Shown here piece by piece: positions 32,947-39,837 of a DNA stretch of 43,038 bases; position 1 is the stretch's first letter, and each line of letters opens with the position of its first letter. A program made the translations under genes and the position numbers. Source of the stretch: SIG589 sp045652465. Its GTDB lineage: Bacteria; Bacillota; Clostridia; Oscillospirales; Acutalibacteraceae. A model generated the notes under the pieces. It searched no databases. It had not been told where the DNA came from and was given only the letters and a program-made list of their open reading frames with translations. The stretch lies in contig JAZRUI010000014.1 in assembly GCA_045652465.1 (NCBI GenBank), positions 1 through 43,038 of the forward strand. The letters are read 5' to 3'.

Positions 32947-34416
32947 ATGAATTACCGTATGATACTTAATGTTATAGGCCGCATTATTATGGCCGAGGCG
33001 GCGTTGCTTATGCTGCCCACCTCGGTTGCGGTTTACTATAACGAAGCCTCCTCGCTTAACGCGTTCTTAATAACTGCAGGAATCGCGCTGGGCGTTGGCC
33101 TTCTTTTTTGCCTCATATCGCACACAAAGGACCGCAGCATCTATGCCCGCGAGGGTTTTGTTTCGGTTGCCTTTGCTTGGATTTTCTTATCCGTTATAGG
33201 CGCTGTTCCTTTTTACCTAACGGGATATATTCCTAACTTTATCGATGCATTTTTCGAATCGGTCAGCGGTTTCACAACAACGGGCGCTTCCATTGTTCCC
33301 GCGGTTGAAAACTTAAGCAACAGCATTCTCTTTTGGCGCAGCTTTACGCATTGGATAGGCGGTATGGGAGTTCTGGTTTTTGTTATGGCCATTGTTCCCG
33401 GAAATGCCAAAGGAAATATGAATATCCTGCGCGCCGAAATGCCCGGCCCCGTTATCGGCAAGCTGGTTCCGCGAATTAAGGACACCGCAAAGATTCTATA
33501 TCTTATCTATATCGCATTAACTCTTATCGAAATCGTTTTCCTGCTCTTCGGCGGAATGAGCTTCTTCGAGAGCATTGTTCATTCAATCGGCACGGCAGGT
33601 ACGGGCGGTTTCAGCATCAAAAATGACGGTCTTGCGGGTTATTCCCCCTATATCCAATGGGTTATAACCGCGTTTATGCTTATCTTCGGAATCAACTTCA
33701 ACCTTTTCTATTTGATTCTTATAAAACGAGTTCGCACCGCACTAAAGAGCACCGAGCTTTGGATTTATTTCGGAATCATCTTCTTCGCGGTTGCAACAAT
33801 AACCGCCAACATCTTCTCGCTTTACGGCAACCTTTCGGATTCCTTGCGCCATTCCTCCTTCCAAGTTGCCGCCATTATCTCAACAACAGGTTTCGCAACC
33901 GCCGACTTCAACACCTGGCCCATTATCTCAAAGGGAATTATATTCGCCTTAATGTTTATAGGCGGATGCGCGGGTTCAACCGCGGGCGGATTTAAGGTTT
34001 CGCGCGTTGCGATGCTCCTTCGAACCATCGGTCGCGAAATTAAAAAGATTTTGCATCCGCGCTCGGTTACAAAGGTTCGCTTCGAGGGCAAAAATCTTGA
34101 GGAATCAACCGTTGACAGCGTTACGGTTTATCTCGCAATCTATATCTTTTGCTTCATGATTATCTTCCTGCTTTTATGCCTCGACCCCGTTGATTTCGCA
34201 GGTTACTCGGCATTCGAAACCCACTTCACAACAGCCACCACCTGCTTCAACAATGTTGGTCCCGCCTTTGGCGCTTGCGGACCCGCATCCAACTTTGCGG
34301 CATATTCGGGATTCTCAAAGATTATTATGTCCTTCGCGATGCTCCTCGGACGACTTGAAATTTTCCCGCTCATTATCGCGCTCTCGCCCTCAACCTGGTC
34401 GAGAAAATATAAATAA
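32947..34416 (+). CDS. trkH: Potassium transporter membrane subunit TrkH
   Basis: TrkH forms the K+ channel pore across the membrane, gated by TrkA. The 489-residue protein carries four pore-loop repeats with selectivity-filter glycines, visible in SGFTTTGAS, GTAGTGGFS, STTGFATADF and TTCFNNVGPAFGACGP, and the conserved GGCAGSTAGGFKVSR and SFTHWIGGMGVLVF. There are about ten membrane helices plus pore helices. The length matches the family. It follows trkA directly and is closed by a strong terminator. Confidence 0.95.
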   Translation: MNYRMILNVIGRIIMAEAALLMLPTSVAVYYNEASSLNAFLITAGIALGVGLLFCLISHTKDRSIYAREGFVSVAFAWIFLSVIGAVPFYLTGYIPNFIDAFFESVSGFTTTGASIVPAVENLSNSILFWRSFTHWIGGMGVLVFVMAIVPGNAKGNMNILRAEMPGPVIGKLVPRIKDTAKILYLIYIALTLIEIVFLLFGGMSFFESIVHSIGTAGTGGFSIKNDGLAGYSPYIQWVITAFMLIFGINFNLFYLILIKRVRTALKSTELWIYFGIIFFAVATITANIFSLYGNLSDSLRHSSFQVAAIISTTGFATADFNTWPIISKGIIFALMFIGGCAGSTAGGFKVSRVAMLLRTIGREIKKILHPRSVTKVRFEGKNLEESTVDSVTVYLAIYIFCFMIIFLLLCLDPVDFAGYSAFETHFTTATTCFNNVGPAFGACGPASNFAAYSGFSKIIMSFAMLLGRLEIFPLIIALSPSTWSRKYK

Positions 34417-34418
34417 GA

Positions 34419-34454
34419 TAAAAAGCCAACCGACTAATCGGTTGGCTTTTTTTA
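34419..34454 (+). terminator. Bidirectional terminator after trkH
   Basis: AAAAGCCAACCGA (34421-34433), loop CTAA, TCGGTTGGCTTTT (34438-34450), then three more T. The convergent ABC permease stops at 34452, so the same hairpin ends both transcripts. Confidence 0.92.
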
Positions 34455-35345
34455 TTTGCGCTTTGAGCATTTAACCAGGAGAATATAAACCAAAATCAAA
34501 ACTGCAATAGTAGCAACAAGCGATAAAAACATCAAATAAAGCGGAACGCTTTTTCCAAAGCAATAGATGTTGCAATCGACCGTGTCGCGCATGCCCGAGA
34601 TAACCTCTTTGGGCACTCCGCAGCGTTCAAGCTCGGCGAGGGCTCCCCGCATTGTGTGATTGCGGAAGAGCGCCGTTCCATATGTTCCGGGCATAAAGCC
34701 TAAAATGTTGCGAAGACCCGAACCGAACTGCGAAATGGGCATATATGCGCCGCAAATAAAGCCATATCCCGAGGACACGATGGTTCCAACCGCCGAGATT
34801 TGACCCTGCGTTGATAAAAAGTGGTTAATAACCGAGGAAAGCGCGGTGCCGAACAGGGTTAAAAGCAGGATATCCACAAGAGTCAGCGCGATATCTCCCG
34901 CGCTCATATAAAAGCCTGTTGCCGCCATATAGCCAAGTCCCGCCGCAAACGCGCCGATACAAACAATCAATGTTACAAGCTCGGTCGAGATATAATATCC
35001 AAGCGCCAGCGTTTTCGTTTTTACGGGGGCAAGCATAAGGTCGCGGCGAACGCCGTTTTGCTTATCCTGCACCATTATCATATTAGAACAAAACGCAACC
35101 GTTACGCAGCTGACCGCCAAAAGCGAAGAAACCAGCTGACCGCCAACCAGCGCATCGATTATCTTATCGGGCACCGAAAATCCCGCGGGAATGCCCGCTA
35201 TAAATGATTCTCTAAAAAGGTTGGAGAGAAATGTTGTGTAGAGCACCAAGAGGATAATCGGGGTTATAAGCGAGGTGAAGAAAACGCCCTTATCTCTAAA
35301 GAAAAGCTTGGCGTTTCGGCGAATTAAAGAATATAGTCCTATCAT
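34452..35345 (-). CDS. ABC-2 type exporter permease
   Basis: This is the membrane half of an ABC exporter. The 297-residue protein has six hydrophobic helices in the ABC-2 pattern: a cytoplasmic N-terminus (LIRRNAKLFFRDKGVFFTSL), a helix at 25-45, a larger loop, and helices around 70-90, 115-140, 150-175, 185-205 and 265-290. The amphipathic segment QDKQNGVRRDLMLAPVK before helix 3 and GYGFICGAYMPISQF are typical of drug or polyketide exporters such as the DrrB type. The start overlaps the ATPase stop by four bases (ATGA). The substrate is not readable. Confidence 0.9.
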   Translation of the reverse strand: MIGLYSLIRRNAKLFFRDKGVFFTSLITPIILLVLYTTFLSNLFRESFIAGIPAGFSVPDKIIDALVGGQLVSSLLAVSCVTVAFCSNMIMVQDKQNGVRRDLMLAPVKTKTLALGYYISTELVTLIVCIGAFAAGLGYMAATGFYMSAGDIALTLVDILLLTLFGTALSSVINHFLSTQGQISAVGTIVSSGYGFICGAYMPISQFGSGLRNILGFMPGTYGTALFRNHTMRGALAELERCGVPKEVISGMRDTVDCNIYCFGKSVPLYLMFLSLVATIAVLILVYILLVKCSKRK

Positions 35346-36250
35346 TTCTCTTCGCCCTCCAATCTTCTTCCCGTTACGGCAAGGAAGACATCATCCATTC
35401 GGCCCTTTAAAATTTCATAGTCCGCAAAAAGCGCGGGTTTTTTCAAAATAAGAGCGGTTGCCGCCGCCGTTGATTCAACCGAAAGGCGGAAGCCATCGCG
35501 AATTTCCTCAAACGGCACGCCTAACCCTTCCACCTGCTCATGTGTCACGCCATAAAGCATAACGCTATCGCTCGCATATGCGTTTTTAAGCTCGAGCGGA
35601 GTTCCACAAGCGGCGGTTTTTCCGCCCTCGATTATTAGAACATAATCCGCCTCGGCTGCTTCCTCCATATAATGGGTTGTCAGCAATACCGTTAAGCCCC
35701 ACTCGCGGCGAAGCCTATCTATCGCATCCCAAAGCATTCTTCGGGTTTGGGGGTCGAGTCCCGTTGTTGGCTCATCCAAAATTAAAATTTTAGGTTCAGC
35801 TATCAGCGCCCTCGCTATATCCGCGCGGCGGCGTTGACCGCCCGAAAGCTTCGATAGCCTTCGCGGCAGCAGCTCCCTTATTTCGAGCAGCTCATCCAAA
35901 AAGGCGATTCGCTCTTCCAAAGCCTCGCCCTTAATTCCATAGAGCGCGGCTCGCGAGCGCAGGTTTTCATAAACCGTTAGCGCGCCATCCAAAACGCTTT
36001 GCTGAAAAACAACGCCCAAGCGAGAGCGGCTCGCATCGGAAAGCGGCTCGCCTAAAATTTTAACGCTGCCGCTATCAGCCTCGAGCGCACCGCAAATTAT
36101 CGAGATGGTTGTTGATTTTCCTGCGCCGTTAACGCCCAAGAATGCGAAAAACTCGCCCTCTCGAATCGAAAAGCTCAAATCCTCAACTGCGCGAATCTCG
36201 CCAAAGCTTTTATAAAGATGTTCAATTTCTATAAGTTTATTGGAAGGCAT
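35342..36250 (-). CDS. ABC transporter ATP-binding protein (exporter)
   Basis: This ATPase powers the neighbouring ABC-2 permease. The 302-residue protein has Walker A GVNGAGKST (39-47), the Q-loop VVFQQS, signature LSGGQRRRADIARAL, Walker B ILILDEPTTGLD and the switch His in LLTTHYMEEAAEADY. A C-terminal extension of about 80 residues resembles the DrrA-type regulatory tail. AGGGGCAGG is a plausible ribosome site for the ATG. It lies between an XRE-AbrB regulator and the permease in one operon. Confidence 0.93.
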   Translation of the reverse strand: MPSNKLIEIEHLYKSFGEIRAVEDLSFSIREGEFFAFLGVNGAGKSTTISIICGALEADSGSVKILGEPLSDASRSRLGVVFQQSVLDGALTVYENLRSRAALYGIKGEALEERIAFLDELLEIRELLPRRLSKLSGGQRRRADIARALIAEPKILILDEPTTGLDPQTRRMLWDAIDRLRREWGLTVLLTTHYMEEAAEADYVLIIEGGKTAACGTPLELKNAYASDSVMLYGVTHEQVEGLGVPFEEIRDGFRLSVESTAAATALILKKPALFADYEILKGRMDDVFLAVTGRRLEGEEK

Positions 36251-36280
36251 TTTCCTGCCCCTTTTCTACAAAATATTTCA

Positions 36281-36739
36281 TTATGATATGGTATATTTAC
36301 TACTGGCTTCGGCATCCGCCAAGCGGCTTTCCAAAGCCTTGAGGCGCTTCTCGAATTTTTCGGAGGGAACAAGGGCGAGCCCCTCTTCCTCATCGCCGAG
36401 AACAACCAAGCCACTGCCGCCCGAAATGCCAAAAAGCTCGCGAGCCTTAAGCGGAATGACAATTTGACCGCGCTCGTTAACCGTTACCACGCCGAAAATA
36501 TGCTTGCCCTTGGGCGCGGGAAGCAGCTCTTTTCCTTCGTGCTCCTGCGGCTTGCATAAAAGCGAATCAACCGTTATGCCATAATAGCGCGCAAGTTTTA
36601 GGCAATGTTCAATATCGGGCATCGCCTCTCCGCGCTCCCATTTTGAATATGCCTGACGCGAAACGCCCGCCACGGCGGCAATTTGCTCTTGGGTTGCGCC
36701 TTTAAAGTTGCGAAGCGACAATAAATTATCTTTAAGCAT
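36281..36739 (-). CDS. XRE-type regulator fused to an AbrB/SpoVT-like domain
   Basis: The 152-residue protein joins a helix-turn-helix of the XRE class (residues 1-60, with EQIAAVAGVSRQAYSKWERGEAMP) to a swapped-hairpin AbrB-like domain (about 81-126, FGVVTVNERGQIVIPLKARELFGISGGSG), ending in a short charged coiled coil. Both halves bind DNA or dimerise in their families, so it may contact two operator elements. It is first in the operon with the ABC exporter and probably controls it. GAGGTG precedes the ATG. Its divergent neighbour is another XRE regulator. Confidence 0.88.
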   Translation of the reverse strand: MLKDNLLSLRNFKGATQEQIAAVAGVSRQAYSKWERGEAMPDIEHCLKLARYYGITVDSLLCKPQEHEGKELLPAPKGKHIFGVVTVNERGQIVIPLKARELFGISGGSGLVVLGDEEEGLALVPSEKFEKRLKALESRLADAEASSKYTIS

Positions 36740-36763
36740 TGAAGAAACACCTCTTTATAAATG

Positions 36764-36792
36764 ATTATACCACTTTTTTCGCAAGGTAGCAA
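36764..36792 (-). promoter_or_regulatory. Promoter of the regulator-ABC exporter operon
   Basis: On the minus strand TTGCTA (36787-36792), 17 bp ending in GTGG, TATAAT (36764-36769). The -35 adjoins tandem repeats at 36797-36813. Confidence 0.7.
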
Positions 36793-36796
36793 CCAA

Positions 36797-36813
36797 TCAT
36801 AGTTGTCATAGTT
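36797..36813. promoter_or_regulatory. Tandem direct repeat between two regulators
   Basis: TCATAGTT occurs at 36797-36804 and 36806-36813, a 9-bp period. It lies just upstream of the leftward -35 and about 32 bp upstream of the rightward -35, so it is placed to bind either divergent HTH protein. No other copy is seen in the window. Confidence 0.45.
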
Positions 36814-36844
36814 TTCGCAAAAATGTTATTTCGGGTTGCGCGGT

Positions 36845-36873
36845 TTGACATTTTTAGGATTTGATAATATAAT
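36845..36873 (+). promoter_or_regulatory. Full-consensus promoter of the membrane XRE regulator
   Basis: TTGACA (36845-36850), 17 bp, TATAAT (36868-36873): a perfect sigma-A match. Such a strong promoter on a regulator suggests that a repressor keeps it down. Confidence 0.85.
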
Positions 36874-36903
36874 AGGGAATATGAAAGAAAGGCGGTGAAC
36901 AGG

Positions 36904-37503
36904 TTGGCCGATATAAAAAACAATATTGCAAAAAACATAACCGAGCTTAGACAGGCTGCGGGCATGACCCAGTTTGACCTCGCCGAAAAACTAAGCTATA
37001 CCGACAAGGCGGTTTCCAAATGGGAACGCGGCGAATCAATCCCTGATGTTACCGTGCTTTGCAAAATCGCCGACCTTTTCGGAGTTTCGCTCGACTTTTT
37101 AGTTCGCGAAGAGCATTCCGCCAAAGAAACAATCAAAGAAATGAGCGGCGCCTCGCGCTATAATCGCGGGGTTATAACCTGCGTTTGCATTTTGCTGGTT
37201 TGGGCGCTTTCGCTTTTTGCCTTTGTTGTTACCGAAGCCATCCCGCAGGAAACCCCCAACGCTTGGCTTTGCTTTATCTATGCCGTTCCCGCAAGCGCCA
37301 TCGTTTGGCTCGTGCTTAATTCGGTTTGGTTCAACCGCCGCTTTAACTATATTCTCATTTCCCTGCTTATGTGGACCTTCCTCGTGAGCGTTCATGTAAC
37401 CTCTATGGTGCTTAGCGGAAATCTTTGGCAATGCTACCTACTCGGCATCCCGGGACAGCTGATTATCATCTTCTGGTCGTTTTTAAAGAAGCGCAAAAAA
37501 TAA
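36904..37503 (+). CDS. XRE-type regulator with C-terminal membrane domain
   Basis: The 199-residue protein (from TTG) has an N-terminal helix-turn-helix (about 5-62, MTQFDLAEKLSYTDKAVSKWERGESIPD), the class whose KAVSKWERG recognition region is common in clostridia, then four hydrophobic helices (about 90-110, 120-142, 148-168 and 172-192). A membrane-bound DNA-binding protein may sense an envelope signal. The TTG at 36904 is favoured because GGCGGTGA lies eight bases upstream; GTG at 36895 has its purines too close. It is divergent from the XRE-AbrB/ABC operon, whose exporter may be its target or partner. Confidence 0.85.
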   Translation: MADIKNNIAKNITELRQAAGMTQFDLAEKLSYTDKAVSKWERGESIPDVTVLCKIADLFGVSLDFLVREEHSAKETIKEMSGASRYNRGVITCVCILLVWALSLFAFVVTEAIPQETPNAWLCFIYAVPASAIVWLVLNSVWFNRRFNYILISLLMWTFLVSVHVTSMVLSGNLWQCYLLGIPGQLIIIFWSFLKKRKK

Positions 37504-37551
37504 TATTTTGCCGTATCTTTGTCCCCTATTTTAAAAATATATAAAAAAAGG

Positions 37552-37580
37552 TTGACAAAGTTTTTTTGGTATGTTATATT
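37552..37580 (+). promoter_or_regulatory. tRNA operon promoter
   Basis: TTGACA (37552-37557), 17 bp, TATATT (37575-37580). The start would be about ten bases ahead of the first tRNA, typical for stable RNA genes. Confidence 0.8.
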
Positions 37581-37596
37581 TATTTTTGCTGTTGAT

Positions 37597-37672
37597 GCTG
37601 GTGTAGCTCAGTTGGTAGAGCAGCTGATTTGTAATCAGCAGGTCGGGGGTTCGAGTCCGTCCACCAGCTCCA
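37597..37672 (+). tRNA. tRNA-Thr (anticodon TGT)
   Basis: This 76-base cloverleaf has acceptor GCTGGTG/CACCAGC, D-arm GCTC-AGTTGGTAGA-GAGC, anticodon arm GCTGA-TTTGTAA-TCAGC, a five-base variable loop, and an encoded CCA. The anticodon TGT reads ACA and, with wobble, other Thr codons. In the T-arm GGGGG-TTCGAGT-CCGTC, the third pair is G-G where G-C (CCCTC) is expected, a stem mismatch worth checking as an error or a real variant. Confidence 0.95.
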
Positions 37673-37698
37673 CTATGCTGGTTCAGCAAACTGAATAT

Positions 37699-37783
37699 GG
37701 GAGAGTTCCCGAGTGGCCAAAGGGGACAGACTGTAAATCTGCTGCTTTCAGCTTCGGTGGTTCGAATCCACCCTCTCCCACCA
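37699..37783 (+). tRNA. tRNA-Tyr (anticodon GTA)
   Basis: This 85-base class II tRNA has acceptor GGGAGAG/CTCTCCC, anticodon arm CAGA-CTGTAAA-TCTG with GTA, a long variable arm as expected for bacterial Tyr, T-arm GGTGG-TTCGAAT-CCACC, and an encoded CCA. It follows tRNA-Thr after 26 bases and shares its promoter. Confidence 0.96.
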
Positions 37784-37785
37784 AT

Positions 37786-37817
37786 AAAAGCATCATCCAA
37801 CGGATGGTGCTTTTATT
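37786..37817 (+). terminator. Terminator of the tRNA operon
   Basis: AAAAGCATCATCC (37786-37798) pairs with GGATGGTGCTTTT (37802-37814) around a three-base loop, with one T-G wobble. It begins three bases after the tRNA-Tyr CCA. The T-run is short. Confidence 0.8.
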
Positions 37818-37852
37818 CTATAATTTACAAACTCATAGAGGATGAGCAAAAA

Positions 37853-38398
37853 ATGAAAAACATCGAAATTATCGCTCAAGGCATTGGCATTGTTGCCATG
37901 TTTTTTAATATCATCTCATATCAAAGCAAAAAGCAAAGCTCCGTTATTGCCCTGCAGCTTTGCGGAGGAGCTCTCTTCGCCGTTAATTATTTAATGCTCG
38001 GCGCTACGATTGGCGGCATTTTAAATATTTTAGCCACCGTTCGCGCGATTGTTTTTCTTTTTAAAGAAAAGCTTAAAGCCGACCGTCTCCCCTGGCTTTT
38101 CGGGTTTGTTGCCTGCTTTATAGCGGTTTACATTTTAAATTTCACTTTGTTTGGCAAAGAGCCCACTCCGATTAACCTAATTATCGAAATTTTGCCTGTA
38201 ATTGGTATGACCGCTCTTAGCATTGGATTCCGCCTTAAAAACGCCTCCGATGTTCGCCGTTGCGGTCTTATCAGTTCCCCATCTTGGCTGATTTACAATA
38301 TTTATGCAGGCTCTTGGGGCGCGATTATATGCGAGGTTATGACCTTAAGTTCAATTTTTATAGGAATGTTCCGCCACGACAGAAAAAATAAGACTTAA
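37853..38398 (+). CDS. YgjV-like inner-membrane protein
   Basis: The 181-residue protein has about six hydrophobic helices and matches the YgjV family pattern: IAQGIGIVAMFFNIISYQSK near the start, LQLCGGALFAVNYLMLGA, GGILNILATVRAIVF and SSPSWLIYNIYAGSWGAIICE. The function of the family is unknown; the topology resembles small semiSWEET/PQ-loop proteins. The ATG at 37853 is chosen because AGAGGATGAG lies just upstream; the frame is open further back but runs through tRNA-Tyr and the terminator. It is a single gene, and its promoter is unclear; low-level readthrough from the tRNA operon is possible. Confidence 0.85.
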   Translation: MKNIEIIAQGIGIVAMFFNIISYQSKKQSSVIALQLCGGALFAVNYLMLGATIGGILNILATVRAIVFLFKEKLKADRLPWLFGFVACFIAVYILNFTLFGKEPTPINLIIEILPVIGMTALSIGFRLKNASDVRRCGLISSPSWLIYNIYAGSWGAIICEVMTLSSIFIGMFRHDRKNKT

Positions 38399-38403
38399 AA
38401 AAG

Positions 38404-38431
38404 ACACCCTATTCAATTCCGAATAGGGTGT
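38404..38431 (-). terminator. Hairpin between YgjV-like gene and RHH gene
   Basis: ACACCCTATTC (38404-38414), loop AATTCC, GAATAGGGTGT (38421-38431): an 11-bp perfect stem. On the minus strand it is followed by CTTTTTTAAG, a good terminator for the ribbon-helix-helix gene. On the plus strand only TACTTATTTT follows, weaker but usable for the YgjV-like gene. Confidence 0.8.
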
Positions 38432-38434
38432 TAC

Positions 38435-38623
38435 TTATTTTACCTCACAATTATCTATTGCATAATCAATAAGAATGTTTATAAGTTCGTTTCGCGAGCG
38501 TCCAGTTTCCTTAACGAGCGAATCAAGGCGGTTTACCGTTTCATCCTTGATTCTTATGGAAAAGGTTTTGTAGCCGTCCTCACCTTTTAGGGGCTTTTTA
38601 TTTATGATGAGTTTCTCTTTCAT
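38435..38623 (-). CDS. Ribbon-helix-helix DNA-binding protein
   Basis: This is a small CopG/Arc-type regulator. The 62-residue protein has a short basic arm (MKEKLIINKKPLKGE), a beta strand YKTFSIRIKDET, then helix-turn-helix-like VNRLDSLVKETGRSRNELINILIDYAIDN, the RHH fold. The ATG at 38623 follows GAGGTGA at good spacing; ATG at 38632 would overlap it. It faces the glycosyltransferase across a 76-base gap packed with palindromes, a typical autoregulation layout. It is not paired with a toxin ORF here, so a toxin-antitoxin role is unsupported. Confidence 0.85.
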   Translation of the reverse strand: MKEKLIINKKPLKGEDGYKTFSIRIKDETVNRLDSLVKETGRSRNELINILIDYAIDNCEVK

Positions 38624-38649
38624 CAAAATCACCTCACCAATATTATGCC

Positions 38650-38679
38650 TTGACAGATGTTAGAAATATATGTTATATT
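38650..38679 (+). promoter_or_regulatory. Promoter of the glycosyltransferase, -10 inside operator
   Basis: TTGACA (38650-38655), 18 bp, TATATT (38674-38679). The -10 box falls in the left arm of the 23-bp palindrome, so a bound protein would block polymerase. Confidence 0.6.
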
Positions 38680-38700
38680 TTATAACATATAACATGTTAT
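38668..38700. promoter_or_regulatory. Nested palindromic operator
   Basis: ATATGTTATA (38668-38677) and TATAACATAT (38681-38690) form a perfect 10-bp inverted repeat with TTT between. Overlapping it, ATAACATGTTAT (38689-38700) is a perfect 12-bp palindrome. Together they give four half-sites of a TGTTATA type, two of them in tandem (TATAACA at 38681 and 38688). RHH proteins bind such half-site arrays cooperatively, so the facing RHH protein is the natural ligand, by inference. Confidence 0.65.
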
Positions 38701-38713
38701 GGTTGGTGATGTC

Positions 38714-39718
38714 TTGAGCAAGGTCTCTGTTATTATTCCTGTATATAATGCCGAAAAGCACATTTTGCGCTGCTTAGAAAGCTTAAAACTCCAATCTCTT
38801 TCGGATTTTGAGGTTTTAATTATTAACGACGGTTCTTCAGACAGGTCGGCAGTTATTTGTGAGAATTTTTGCTTGGAAGACAACCGCTTCAAAGTGATTA
38901 ATCAAACTAACGCCGGCCCTTCGGCGGCCAGAAACACAGGCATTTCTCGCGCATGCTCAAAATACTTATACTTTGTTGATTCAGACGATTATATTGAACC
39001 TAAAACATTAGAGATTTTGTTTAATGCCGCCGAGGAAAACAATGCCGATATAACGATATGTAATTTCTTGCTCGAATATCCAAGCGGAAAAACAGCGAAA
39101 AATAACATTGTTTCAGAAAGCGGTCTTTATGAGGGTAAGCGTCTTAAGCAACTAGCTATCGGTTCCCTAAACATGCGTACCGGTATGATTCCTCCATATT
39201 CTTGGATAAGACTTGTTAAGCGTGAACTTTTAACAAAAAACGCTCTAAAATTTGACACATCTATCCGCCGAAGCGAGGATTTTTTGCTGTGGTCTCTAGC
39301 TTTTTTTAAGGCTAATCGAGTTTTCTTGCTCACGGACAAATATCTATATCACTATGTTGAGGTTTCCGATTCTATAACCCACAATTATATAAGCGATTAT
39401 TGGGGTATGGTTAAGCGAATTTATAATGAACTTAAAAGCGCTCTTCCAAACGAAAAAAGCGTTCAACGGCAGGTAGATATAGTCCTTTTTTTGCGGGCAT
39501 ATACCGCTATGAATATTGCTATGTTTACAAATGACAAAAAACAATTTCTTAAAGATATTAAGGAAATCACCAAAGACCCGTTACTTAGAAAGACTATTAA
39601 GACCTTTTCTATTGTGGGGTTGGAAAAAACATACCACAAGCAAATTTTACCGCTAAAACTGCATCTATATGTTTTTATTCGTTTAATCTTTTATTTGAAA
39701 TATAGAAAAAACCATTAG
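38714..39718 (+). CDS. Family 2 glycosyltransferase
   Basis: This GT-A enzyme transfers a sugar from a nucleotide donor to a cell-surface glycan. The 334-residue protein (from TTG) has the nucleotide-binding start VSVIIPVYNAEKHILRCLESL, NDGSSDRSA, NAGPSAARNTG and the metal-binding DSDDY, and a C-terminal half with the aromatic SEDFLLWSLAFFKA. No membrane helix is evident apart from weak hydrophobicity near the end. TTG at 38714 follows GGTGA; ATG at 38699 lies in the operator. Codon use (GTC, GTA, CCT, TCT and many AT-rich codons) differs from all neighbours, which favours recent transfer. It ends in TAG. No other cell-wall glycan genes are nearby. Confidence 0.88.
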   Translation: MSKVSVIIPVYNAEKHILRCLESLKLQSLSDFEVLIINDGSSDRSAVICENFCLEDNRFKVINQTNAGPSAARNTGISRACSKYLYFVDSDDYIEPKTLEILFNAAEENNADITICNFLLEYPSGKTAKNNIVSESGLYEGKRLKQLAIGSLNMRTGMIPPYSWIRLVKRELLTKNALKFDTSIRRSEDFLLWSLAFFKANRVFLLTDKYLYHYVEVSDSITHNYISDYWGMVKRIYNELKSALPNEKSVQRQVDIVLFLRAYTAMNIAMFTNDKKQFLKDIKEITKDPLLRKTIKTFSIVGLEKTYHKQILPLKLHLYVFIRLIFYLKYRKNH

Positions 39719-39731
39719 ATTTCGTTTTTTT

Positions 39732-39768
39732 TATGCCGCCAGCCACACACTTCTCCATCGGCGGCATA
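39732..39768. other. Inverted repeat after the glycosyltransferase
   Basis: TATGCCGCC (39732-39740) and GGCGGCATA (39760-39768) form a 9-bp stem with a 19-base loop. A T-run precedes it and none follows, so it is not a normal terminator on the plus strand, and the minus strand would give an A-run. Its role is unknown; it may mark the edge of the acquired segment. Confidence 0.45.
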
Positions 39769-39791
39769 GTATAATATTAGTTCACACCCTA

Positions 39792-39820
39792 TTGACTTTT
39801 GGCACATACTTATTTATAAT
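39792..39820 (+). promoter_or_regulatory. Promoter of the malate dehydrogenase-malic enzyme genes
   Basis: TTGACT (39792-39797), 17 bp, TATAAT (39815-39820). The start point is expected near 39827, about 11 bases before the hairpin at 39838. Confidence 0.8.
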
Positions 39821-39837
39821 ATGTATGCAGAGATTTT

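Noticed and set aside
37697..37852. Longer YgjV-like protein starting upstream
   Set aside because: The extension would translate tRNA-Tyr and its terminator; a good ribosome site precedes the ATG at 37853.
38435..38623. Antitoxin of a toxin-antitoxin pair
   Set aside because: No toxin-like small gene is adjacent; the neighbours are a membrane protein and a glycosyltransferase.
39732..39768. Intrinsic terminator of the glycosyltransferase gene
   Set aside because: The T-run lies before the stem and not after it, and the loop is long; no true terminator was identified for this gene.
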